Shown: piece after piece, positions 1-7,450 of the stretch
Numbering within the stretch: position 1 is the stretch's first letter
Layout: the number at the start of each line of letters is the position of its first letter
NCBI GenBank assembly: GCA_003694825.1
Contig: RFJS01000591.1
Coordinates: 1-10,042 of the forward strand
From: Verrucomicrobiota bacterium
Lineage (GTDB): Bacteria; Verrucomicrobiota; Verrucomicrobiia; Opitutales; Opitutaceae
Length of the DNA: 10,042 bases
Reading direction: 5' to 3'
Notes under the pieces: generated by a model
What the model saw: the letters and a program-made list of their open reading frames with translations, nothing else
Database searches by the model: none
What the model was told of the DNA's origin: nothing
Position numbers and translations under genes: made by a program

Positions 1-13
1 CATTGCAACGCGA

Positions 14-3000
14 TCACGGCACGCGGTAGACTTCCACGAGAGCGACGCCTTCTCCATCGTCTGCGCCCCTGGCATGGACGGTATAGGCCCCCGGGGGCAG
101 CGTCACGACGACAGCGGCGTCGCGGCTATTCGGTCGCAGAGGAAAGGCGCCAACCACGTTGCCGGTCTCGGCCACTGCTGTCGCATCGCCGAATTCCCCC
201 CAGTTGTCGGCAACAAGGACAAGATCGTCCTGACCGGAAGACTCGTTTTTCCGGTAAAGGATGAGCTGAGGATCGCTCAAAAACCCCGACACTTCGAACT
301 GCTCGAGGCCGGGGCCAACGGCCCTCAGAAGGATGCGGGTCACACCCTCGCCACCGATCACGAATCCCGGAATCATGACCCTGCTGCCACGCCCGACGAA
401 TCCGCGATTGGAAATGTTCACCAGGGCTCCGTTCATGCCCGGCACGCGAGCATCATACAGCTCGACGATGGCCACGCCGGACCGTTGTTGAGTATCTTCG
501 ACGGTAACGGTGTATTGGCCGGCGGCAAGGTCGGCCAGCATCGCGGCATCCCCCAAATCCTCCGCCATGGGAAAGGCCCCGACCGCCTCCGACACGGATG
601 AGATGCGGTCAGCGTCCAGGGATTCTCCCCAGTCTCCGTTACTGCCGCGATCGACATATTTTTCGCCATCGAAGTAACGCAACATGACCTCGGGGTCGGA
701 CAGGACACCCTCCACACCAAACGCTTCGAGTGTCGGACCGACAGCCCGGACGAGCAGACGATTGCGCCCGCCCTCGATGACAAAACCGGGAATGAGGGCT
801 TGCTCACCGGCGGCGCCGAAGGCCCGCGTGGACAGGTTCAACAACTGCACGGCCTCGCCGGATACCTCGGCCGGAACGACGGTCACCATTGTCGGCTCAC
901 TCATGCTCGAGCCGACTGCGTCGCGAATCTCCACTGAGTAGGCGCCGCTCTGGAAGCTCTGTGCGGCGACCAGGCGCAGCTCGGCCGTGGTCGCACCGGG
1001 GATGGGCACACCGTCACGATACCACTGGTAGGCAAACGGCCCGACTCCAGCAGCGTCCGCGCGCAAGGTGACAGTGCTGCCGGCGCTGAAGATGCCCGAC
1101 GGCTTGTGGATCGCCGCATTTGGCGCCCCAGCAACGTCAATCGCGAGGGAGAACGGCCCCGTCAGACCATCTTGCCCGCCAGCAAACACAAGATACTCAG
1201 ACCCTTCGGTTGCCTCAAACGACACGGAGGCAGGCGCGCCACTCTCAGCCATTTCCGTGCCCAACCAACGAACAGCCTCCTCGGGCCCCAGGACGCCGAT
1301 ACCGACGACTCCCGGGATATCCTCACTCCCGAACCGAACCTCCGCAGGGCCGCTCCGCGGCGCAATCCATCGCCACCACAGCATGGTGCTCGAGTTGAGC
1401 GAAGAGGAGTCCGACGGGATGATCTGCCAAGTCGCACCGACGTTGGAAGCGTTGATGCGGACGGGAGCCCCCAACAATAAAGCGGCGTTCTCCCGGGTGT
1501 CATTGGCCGGCACGGCGACAACTTCCGCGTCGAGGGAGAATCGCCCGCCGAGGCGCTCGGCGTCACCAGCGGCGATAAGATACGTGGCACCCGCCAGCGC
1601 GTCGAATGTCGCTTCGAGGCGCCCTCCGTCGAGCTCCGCCCGGTAGGAACCGAGACCTCCACTCCACTTCGTTCCCGTTTGCTCGACGATGGACAGGCTG
1701 GGGTGCCGGAACGACGCATTCACCCGCAGGTGAATCCGCTCGTTGCGCGGAGCCACAAACCGCCACCACAAGACGCCATCTTTTGCCATCAGGCTGTCGC
1801 CCTCGACGCGAGCGGGAAGAATCCCGAGATCTGCTGCGCCATCCTTACTCTCCTTCGAGGGAAGATCGTCGACATCGATCAACAGATCGAAGGGGCCAAG
1901 CCACCCGCTTTGGGAATCCACGCCAATATGATAGACCTGGCCCGCCTCTACATCCAACCGGACGAACGGAACCGTCTCGCCGGCACCGAGTTCGGTCAAG
2001 TGCGCCAGGTCCGCACCGGTAAAGACGCGAAGCGCCGCCCGGTCGGTCAGTTCCCGCGGCAATCGGATCAGAGCTCGCCCGTCCCGGGGCGCCTCCCAGG
2101 ACCACCAGACCGTGGCAAAGGGTGCGAAACGGTTGATCTTCGGATCCGCCGCTTCCGGCGTTGCCCCTTCGAGCGTGCCAGCCACTCGAACCGACTCACC
2201 AGCGAGGATCGTCCGGTTCGCAAAACTGTCATTGCCCGGCTTGCTCACGACGGCCCCTTCGAGCCTGAAGGGTTGCTCATCATGCCCCATCACTTGAATG
2301 AGATAGGTATGGCCTGAATACACATGCGCTGTTCCACCGGACAGATTGCCCGGTTTGCGGCGGAGCCGAGACGTCAGCGCATCGAGTGCATCGCCTTCAT
2401 ACAGCGCGACCGCCGCCCCACCGGTCGCCGACAGGATAAGAATCCCGTCGCGAGGCGCCGTCCACCGCCACCAGAGCGATCCATGATACCGCAAGCCGCC
2501 TATATTGGATTCGTCCGGCTCGAGCGTGGCATAGGTCGTGTCTCCCTCGACGGCAAAACGTTCACCCGTGACATCGGCGGGATTCGCGAAGCGGTCGTTG
2601 CTGACCGGTTCCTTCATCGTGATAGACAGGTTGAACGCACCACCGACACCGTTCGAATCCCCGACGAGGATGACATAGCGCCGGCCCGCCGTGGCCGCAA
2701 AGACGACCTTGTTAGTGAACCCGATACGGTCCCCTTCCACCACCGAGGACAGCTCGGGAAGCGACTCGCCTTCGAACACCGCGACACGCGGGGTGTCCAC
2801 CTCGCCCAGAGACACGACGGCAATCCCATCACGCGGCGCCATCCACACCCACCAGCGCGAAGTCAAGTTGGGTTCCAACGGCACCCATTCTGGCTCACCC
2901 GGCTCCGCCGAGGAGCCGAGCGTGGTGCCGGCCACGGTCAGATGCTCTCCCGCCAAAGCTGTCGCACTGGCGAAGTCATCATTTGCCGGTCGCCGGGCAA

Positions 3001-6000
3001 ACGTGCCCTCGAACCGAATGGTCCCGAAACGGAGTCCGCTCGCGCCGCGTTGCTCGACGGCAAAGTGGAAGGTTTCACCGGCCTCGACACGGACCGAGCC
3101 TGCACTGAAACCCTTCGCCCCCGCGGGGGGGCCACCGAGCAATTCGACCGCAGTGAGCTGCGCGATCCCGCTTCCGGAATAGGGGTAGACAAGACAATAG
3201 CCCTCTCCATCGACGGCGAGAGCACGGAACAAGAGCACCCCATCAGCCGGAGCGGTCCAGGAATACCAGACGGAGTTTCCCTGCGGAAAGAATCCATGCG
3301 TTGGCTCGTTCGGCTCCCGGCCGGTCGCCTCCATGACCTCGCTGACGGCGAACGATTCTCCCTCAAGCACCCGCCGCTCCGCAAAAAGGTCGTTCGCGGG
3401 CGGCTCGACGTAGCGGGCCGAGACACCTGCGTCGCCTGAAACCGCCGATCCGGAAATCTTGATCTGATAGACCTCTCCGGCCTCCACCGCGAAGAGGGCA
3501 CCGTCCGCCGCACCTGAATACGCGTCGACCACGGCCGTAAGCCCCGCACGTGACGCCCCGGTGAACATCTCGATCCTCACGGTCTGGCTGACCCCGGCGT
3601 CGGGTGCCATCCAGACAAAGCCTGATTTCGGAGCGCGCCAGCTCCACCAGACGGAAGCGAGACTCGCACCGCCTCCCAAATCCTCAGGATCCTGCGTCGC
3701 CCGGGAAAGGGGAACGTCCAGAGCGAACGCCTCTCCGCTGACCTCGAGCCGTCCGTCGAAGCTATCATTGGGAACTGGATCGCCAACCGTCCCCCGGATC
3801 GAAACCTGGCGCGAATCCGCAAACCGGGCATCGATCTGAATCCAATAGGTGACACCCTTCTCCGCGATGAACATGTACCTGGATTTCGAAGTCGCACCGA
3901 GCTCGTCAGCAACGCGGGTCAATGAAGCCAGCGCCTCGCCCACATAGACATTGACCAACGCCGTGCTCTCCAGACGCACCACCGCATCCTTCGGAGCCGT
4001 CCATTTCCACCAGAGCGTGCGCCCGATCCCCCCGCTTTCCGGCTCACCTGCCTCGCTTGTCGCGAAATCCAGAGATCCGGTGACCGCAAACCGTTCACCG
4101 TTCATCTCCTCCGCCCCCGCAAACATGTCATTCGCCGCCGCGGTACCGACCTGCCCCTCGAGAACGACCACATCCTCCAGCATATCCACATCCCCATCGA
4201 CAGCGATATGGTAGGCCGTCCCCGCCAACACCGGAAAGAACAGGCGGGTCGTACGGAAATACCCTCCCCCGCCGAGGCCACTGGCGACGGGCACGAGATC
4301 ATCGAGACGACTTCCCGAGAAGACAAACAGCCTTGGGGGAACGTCCACCCCCACCCGTTGCGCCGTGAGAACGGCGTTGCCCGTTGATCCTGGTATCCAG
4401 CTCCACCATACGGAGCTTTCCGGCGACGGCCGGGCCGTTGAAACTTCCCCCGGCTCGCGGGTTGCGTTGTCGAGGCTTCCGGACACAGAAAGGACGTCAC
4501 CCGAAACCGTCACGCTCGCAGCAAAGCGATCGTTTTCCGGGGCGGGCATCCACTCCACGCTCAACGTAAACGAGGATTCACTCCCGCCCCGGGGAACAGG
4601 GTCCGTCACCACGATCCTGTAGAGCTCTCCCGAGACAACCGGCACGCGTCGGCTCGATTCGGAATCGCCTTCGCGCCCGGGCAGCTCGACGAGATTCTCC
4701 AGAGTCTCACCCGCAAACACCGCCACGGTTCGTCCACTCGAGACCGAGACGCGGGCGGCACCATCGCGCGCCGGCATCCAGCTCCACCAGACAGACCCAC
4801 CTTCACTTCCTATGCCCGGGTGTTCCGGTTCGCCCGGTTCAAGCGTCGAAAAGCGGGTATCCCCCCGGACCGCTACGCGGTCACCCTCGAGCAACGTCGC
4901 ATTGGAAAAGTCATCGTTGGCCGGGGCAATCTGTGGCTCGACAACAAGGGTGAAATCCCCCTGGACGCCCTCCGGAGTATCAACGGCAATCTGATAGGCC
5001 TCGCCCTGACGGACTTCGATCTCGACCAGGCTGTTCTTCAGATACTCGTTCCTGTCATCATTCTCCGCAATCAGCGAGAGGGATGCGATGGACTCGCCGC
5101 GGTAGATGGCGAGCCGCGTATCCAGAAACCCATCCGTCCGAACCACGAAAACGCCGTCGCCCGGGGCCGTCCAGCTCCACCACACCGATCCGCCACCGGC
5201 CATGCCAAGGTGCTGCGGCTCCCCCGGTTCGTAACCCGCACCAAAATTCGTCGCCGTGTAGGTTCCGCCCGCCGGTTCGATGGTTATCCGGTCCGCGAAA
5301 TCATCATTTGTCGCCGAGCTTCCCACCCGGTAGGCCACTCGGTAAACCGCGTCGGTCTTGCCAGCGAGTGAGGCGGTGACGCGCAGAAAGAGCTGATCCG
5401 TGACCTCCGGAACATCCAGCGTCGCTCGATACAAGCCATCCCCGAGATCCTGAAAAGCGGCCACCTCTCCGCCTTCGAACCCGCCGCTGACGCCTGCCCC
5501 CTCCACTCCATCCAGATCCGAAACCCGAACCACGAATGCCTGTGTCCGCCCGCCCACCAACCGTGTGCGCGAAGAGGGGAAGACTTCGATATCGAGCGCG
5601 CCATCCGGCACCGCCGTCAGCGCCGCCAGCGCATCTGCCCGCCCCCCCGTGCTCACAATTCCCTGCAACGACGGCAGCGGCACCGTCCCCGCCAGCAGGC
5701 GCCCGCGAAGGTCGAGCACCGAGAGTTCGGGCGCGCGTGCCAGCAGAAGGGCCGCTATGCCAGAGACATGGGGCGCTGCGGCACTCGTCCCATCCGCATA
5801 ACTATAGGCCTCGTCGCTGTCCTTGTAGGTCGAAAAGATGGCCTCTCCCGGTGCGGCAAGATGAACGGAAAGCACACCGAAATTGGAAAAGACGGATCGT
5901 TCGCCGCGGCGGTCGATGGCCGAAACCACCACGGCATTCATCAAATCGAAAGCAGCCGGATACAGCCCCGCGTCGTCGATGCTGAAGCCTTCGTTCCCCG

Positions 6001-6991
6001 CCGCGATGACCATGATCGCGCCGGCCTCACCCGCCCGTTCGATAGCCTCGCGCAAGGCCCGGCTGTAACCTTCACCACCCCAGCTCGCATTGATGATCCG
6101 GGCGCCGTGCGCGACAGCGTAGTCGATACATTCGATAGCGTCGGCCGTGCTGCCGACGCCGGTATCGTCGAGAAATTTCAGAGCCATGAGGCGCACATCC
6201 CAGGCCACGCCCACCGCCGGGCCGCCGCCGTCCGCCTGTGCGCCGATGATGCCCGCGACATGAGTGCCGTGCCCGTCCGTGTCCATGGGGTTGCCGGTAT
6301 CTTCGATCGCATCGATGCCGTGAACATCGTCCACATAGCCGTTGCCGTCATCGTCGAGGCCGTTCCCGGGTATTTCTCCCGGATTGACCCACATGTTGCC
6401 TGCCAGGTCACGGTGCGTGTAGCGGATCCCCGAATCGATGACCGCGACCACGACGTCGCTCGATCCCGTGGTCACGTCCCAGGCCTCTTCGGCCGAAATA
6501 TCCATACCCGTCGTGCCGCCGTCCTGCCCCGTGTTGCGCAAGCCCCAGAGACGCCCGTCGCCAAACGCCTCGTCACCGGGCACCCGCGCGGGAAAGAGCA
6601 GGTAATCCGGCTCGACATACTCGTAGCGTCCCGTCGCCTCGAGCGCCCGCATGCGTTCCAACAACCATGCCTCGGGGGAAGCCGACGCCTGCCCCGCCGG
6701 GCCTCTCCTGAGAGAAGCCGCCGCCTGCGGGGCGAGATCCAGCACCACCAGGCCCGGCACCAGCGAACTCCCGAGCGAAGCGGCCCGCGGCTCGTTCGAT
6801 CCGGCGGCGCGCGTTGGCACTTTTCCGTCCGCGGATGGCTTCAGCTTCGCCAGCACCCGCGTCGGGTGCGCTGGATGGCCATTGATCCATACCGGATCCA
6901 CACTTTCCAGGTTGCCAGACGCCGCAAACAGGCAAGCACGCGCCAGCAAACCAACAATGATGACGACAAACAGAGGTAGCTGCTTCGACAT
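14..6991 (-). CDS. Giant secreted subtilisin-like (S8) serine protease with 11 tandem beta-sandwich repeats, an Ig-like domain and two C-terminal domains
   Basis: This encodes a predicted extracellular endopeptidase of 2325 residues. Seen in the sequence: a signal peptide (about 1-25), an inhibitor-like propeptide (about 35-140, ending in YVEPDY), and an S8 domain (about 147-460) with Asp186 in VIDSG, His241 in HGTHVAG, oxyanion Asn333 in AAGNEG and Ser403 in GTSAAAPHVSG. A beta-rich linker (461-560), eleven repeats (561-1955), an Ig-like domain (1956-2043) and two related C-terminal domains (2044-2183, 2184-2325) follow. The intact triad predicts an active enzyme. The substrate is unknown; secretion suggests scavenging or processing of external protein. 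I chose the ATG at 6991 because a signal peptide begins there; a GTG at 7183 would put 64 unlikely residues in front of it. The start has only weak purine-rich sequence upstream (GAGGATGGGA, 8-17 nt before the ATG). No LPXTG or PEP-CTERM-like sorting tail is visible. Apart from Cys20 in the signal peptide I find only two cysteines (288, 1266). Confidence 0.93.
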   Translation of the reverse strand: MSKQLPLFVVIIVGLLARACLFAASGNLESVDPVWINGHPAHPTRVLAKLKPSADGKVPTRAAGSNEPRAASLGSSLVPGLVVLDLAPQAAASLRRGPAGQASASPEAWLLERMRALEATGRYEYVEPDYLLFPARVPGDEAFGDGRLWGLRNTGQDGGTTGMDISAEEAWDVTTGSSDVVVAVIDSGIRYTHRDLAGNMWVNPGEIPGNGLDDDGNGYVDDVHGIDAIEDTGNPMDTDGHGTHVAGIIGAQADGGGPAVGVAWDVRLMALKFLDDTGVGSTADAIECIDYAVAHGARIINASWGGEGYSRALREAIERAGEAGAIMVIAAGNEGFSIDDAGLYPAAFDLMNAVVVSAIDRRGERSVFSNFGVLSVHLAAPGEAIFSTYKDSDEAYSYADGTSAAAPHVSGIAALLLARAPELSVLDLRGRLLAGTVPLPSLQGIVSTGGRADALAALTAVPDGALDIEVFPSSRTRLVGGRTQAFVVRVSDLDGVEGAGVSGGFEGGEVAAFQDLGDGLYRATLDVPEVTDQLFLRVTASLAGKTDAVYRVAYRVGSSATNDDFADRITIEPAGGTYTATNFGAGYEPGEPQHLGMAGGGSVWWSWTAPGDGVFVVRTDGFLDTRLAIYRGESIASLSLIAENDDRNEYLKNSLVEIEVRQGEAYQIAVDTPEGVQGDFTLVVEPQIAPANDDFSNATLLEGDRVAVRGDTRFSTLEPGEPEHPGIGSEGGSVWWSWMPARDGAARVSVSSGRTVAVFAGETLENLVELPGREGDSESSRRVPVVSGELYRIVVTDPVPRGGSESSFTLSVEWMPAPENDRFAASVTVSGDVLSVSGSLDNATREPGEVSTARPSPESSVWWSWIPGSTGNAVLTAQRVGVDVPPRLFVFSGSRLDDLVPVASGLGGGGYFRTTRLFFPVLAGTAYHIAVDGDVDMLEDVVVLEGQVGTAAANDMFAGAEEMNGERFAVTGSLDFATSEAGEPESGGIGRTLWWKWTAPKDAVVRLESTALVNVYVGEALASLTRVADELGATSKSRYMFIAEKGVTYWIQIDARFADSRQVSIRGTVGDPVPNDSFDGRLEVSGEAFALDVPLSRATQDPEDLGGGASLASVWWSWRAPKSGFVWMAPDAGVSQTVRIEMFTGASRAGLTAVVDAYSGAADGALFAVEAGEVYQIKISGSAVSGDAGVSARYVEPPANDLFAERRVLEGESFAVSEVMEATGREPNEPTHGFFPQGNSVWYSWTAPADGVLLFRALAVDGEGYCLVYPYSGSGIAQLTAVELLGGPPAGAKGFSAGSVRVEAGETFHFAVEQRGASGLRFGTIRFEGTFARRPANDDFASATALAGEHLTVAGTTLGSSAEPGEPEWVPLEPNLTSRWWVWMAPRDGIAVVSLGEVDTPRVAVFEGESLPELSSVVEGDRIGFTNKVVFAATAGRRYVILVGDSNGVGGAFNLSITMKEPVSNDRFANPADVTGERFAVEGDTTYATLEPDESNIGGLRYHGSLWWRWTAPRDGILILSATGGAAVALYEGDALDALTSRLRRKPGNLSGGTAHVYSGHTYLIQVMGHDEQPFRLEGAVVSKPGNDSFANRTILAGESVRVAGTLEGATPEAADPKINRFAPFATVWWSWEAPRDGRALIRLPRELTDRAALRVFTGADLAHLTELGAGETVPFVRLDVEAGQVYHIGVDSQSGWLGPFDLLIDVDDLPSKESKDGAADLGILPARVEGDSLMAKDGVLWWRFVAPRNERIHLRVNASFRHPSLSIVEQTGTKWSGGLGSYRAELDGGRLEATFDALAGATYLIAAGDAERLGGRFSLDAEVVAVPANDTRENAALLLGAPVRINASNVGATWQIIPSDSSSLNSSTMLWWRWIAPRSGPAEVRFGSEDIPGVVGIGVLGPEEAVRWLGTEMAESGAPASVSFEATEGSEYLVFAGGQDGLTGPFSLAIDVAGAPNAAIHKPSGIFSAGSTVTLRADAAGVGPFAYQWYRDGVPIPGATTAELRLVAAQSFQSGAYSVEIRDAVGSSMSEPTMVTVVPAEVSGEAVQLLNLSTRAFGAAGEQALIPGFVIEGGRNRLLVRAVGPTLEAFGVEGVLSDPEVMLRYFDGEKYVDRGSNGDWGESLDADRISSVSEAVGAFPMAEDLGDAAMLADLAAGQYTVTVEDTQQRSGVAIVELYDARVPGMNGALVNISNRGFVGRGSRVMIPGFVIGGEGVTRILLRAVGPGLEQFEVSGFLSDPQLILYRKNESSGQDDLVLVADNWGEFGDATAVAETGNVVGAFPLRPNSRDAAVVVTLPPGAYTVHARGADDGEGVALVEVYRVP
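17..862 (-). repeat. Two tandem copies of a Verrucomicrobia-type C-terminal domain in the giant protease
   Basis: Residues 2044-2183 and 2184-2325 are homologous halves of about 140 residues. Shared landmarks are LLNLSTRAF / LVNISNRGF, IPGFVI-GG, RAVGPTLEAFGV / RAVGPGLEQFEV, GVLSDPEV / GFLSDPQL, a D/N-W-G-E loop, VGAFPM / VGAFPL, a DAA strand, AGQYTV / PGAYTV and VAIVELYD / VALVEVYR. I recall this domain as a frequent C-terminus of very large secreted proteins in Opitutae-like bacteria. Its function is not established to my knowledge; a role in export or surface attachment is only inference. The protein ends three residues after VEVY (RVP), so nothing follows the second copy. Confidence 0.75.
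863..1126 (-). other. Ig-like domain within the giant protease
   Basis: Residues 1956-2043 (88 residues) carry the recognisable bacterial Ig-like pattern: a G-S-TVTL strand, GPFAYQWYRDGVPIPGAT with the central Trp, then an L-RLVAAQSFQSGAYSVEI segment matching the usual 'D-G-Y-V' strand, and a closing VTVV. The cysteines of animal Ig domains are absent, as is normal for these bacterial versions. It lies between the repeat array and the C-terminal domains and probably acts as a spacer or adhesive module. Confidence 0.8.
1127..5311 (-). repeat. Eleven tandem, divergent PPC-like beta-sandwich repeats within the giant protease
   Basis: Residues 561-1955 form eleven modules of 117-137 residues. 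Minus-strand spans are R1 5311-4922, R2 4921-4538, R3 4537-4136, R4 4135-3773, R5 3772-3398, R6 3397-2987, R7 2986-2603, R8 2602-2237, R9 2236-1859, R10 1858-1508 and R11 1507-1127. The consensus is xNDxF, a GExFxVxG strand, an EPGEP loop, SVWWSWxAPxDG, VAVFxGexLxxLtxV, aGxxYxIxVD and a closing FxLxV strand. The WW-W core reads WWSW, WWSW, WWSW, WWKW, WWSW, WYSW, WWVW, WWRW, WWSW, WWRF, WWRW. The fold resembles bacterial pre-peptidase C-terminal (PPC) domains, often attached to secreted proteases; that assignment is from recalled family patterns. The copies have diverged strongly, so the array is old and is not a DNA-level satellite. Binding or spacer roles are possible. Confidence 0.88.
5612..6553 (-). 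other. Peptidase S8 (subtilase) catalytic domain within the giant protease
   Basis: This spans about residues 147-460. It starts with WGLRNTGQ, a common first strand in secreted subtilases, and contains all three catalytic motifs: D186SG, H241GTHVAG and GTS403AAAPHVSG. The oxyanion-hole asparagine is N333. Between the Asp and His motifs, residues 203-228 form an acidic loop (NPGEIPGNGLDDDGNGYVDD and following) resembling the Asp-rich calcium-binding insertion found in many bacterial subtilases. Motif spacing and length fit a complete family S8 domain with no truncation. Confidence 0.93.
6917..6991 (-). other. Sec signal peptide of the giant protease
   Basis: Residues 1-25 begin MSKQ and continue with a hydrophobic stretch of about 20 residues (LPLFVVIIVGLLARACLFAA), then SGN. 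This is the usual pattern of a Sec signal peptide with one lysine in the n-region. Cleavage near Ala24/Ser25 is an estimate. Cys20 lies in ARAC, which is a poor lipobox because Arg occupies -2, so a lipoprotein is unlikely but not excluded. This signal is the main reason for placing the start at 6991. Confidence 0.75.
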
Positions 6992-7450
6992 GTCCCTGAT
7001 CCCATCCTCGTCCGTGCGGTCACGCCGCCAGAACGGATGATCGATAATCCAGAATAAACCGACCAGGACAAGCCTTCCGTATCCGAAACAACACGATACG
7101 GGAATCTCTGAGGCGCCACATCCGGAAATCACCCCAGGGTGGTCGCAAAAAACCGGCCATGTCGACGCCGCCAAGCGGGCCACGACCCTGCGCGTCCCCC
7201 CCCAAAAAACCCGGCGTCAAAACATCTGTCGCGCGCATCGGCGCAGCCGCCCGCCACGCATGGAAAACAGCCTGGCCCGCTCACCGCCATCCCTGCGTGG
7301 AGGCGCCTCCCGCCCGCTCCGCCGGCAACAGCAGTCTCGACACACGACGCGAAAACGTCATTGCTCGAAACCACTCTGCCATGAGCGTTCGGCTGCAGTC
7401 GCCGTTTTAGCAGGACGCTCGCCCGCCCCCCTCTCCGCCCCTGCTTCCGC
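6992..7450. other. Divergent intergenic region between the protease and DoxX-like genes
   Basis: This 459-bp stretch separates divergently transcribed genes. Open frames cross it on both strands, but none shows a recognisable domain, a good start or sensible composition, so I call no gene. It contains a weak minus-strand promoter candidate (7042-7071), a C8 run followed by A6 (7196-7209) and a perfect 12-bp palindrome GGAGGCGCCTCC (7299-7310). No terminator or riboswitch was recognised. Confidence 0.6.
7042..7071 (-). promoter_or_regulatory. Weak sigma70-like promoter candidate for the protease gene
   Basis: On the minus strand TTGTCC (7071-7066) is followed by an 18-bp spacer and TTATCG (7047-7042). 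The -35 box is close to consensus, the -10 box is poor. It would start transcription near 7035 and give a leader of about 45 nt before the ATG at 6991. Such matches occur by chance, so this is only a candidate. Confidence 0.2.

Noticed and set aside
2324..3439. A 371-codon plus-strand open frame opposite repeats R5-R8
   Set aside because: It runs antisense to the conserved repeats. Its Arg/Gly/Pro-rich translation shows no domain or membrane segment, and it lacks a credible ribosome-binding site.
1127..5311. DNA-level satellite or recently amplified repeat
   Set aside because: The periodicity is visible only in the protein. Neighbouring copies share little nucleotide identity, so recent tandem amplification or a CRISPR-like array is not supported.
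6929..6946. Lipoprotein signal (lipobox) around Cys20 of the protease
   Set aside because: The sequence before the cysteine is ARA, with Arg at -2 and Ala instead of Leu at -3, which is a poor lipobox. A standard Sec signal peptide fits better.
5768..6979. A 403-codon plus-strand open frame opposite the protease domain
   Set aside because: It lies entirely antisense to the well-supported S8 domain, its translation is rich in Arg, His, Asp and Val with no recognisable motif, and it is explained by codon bias of a long high-GC gene.
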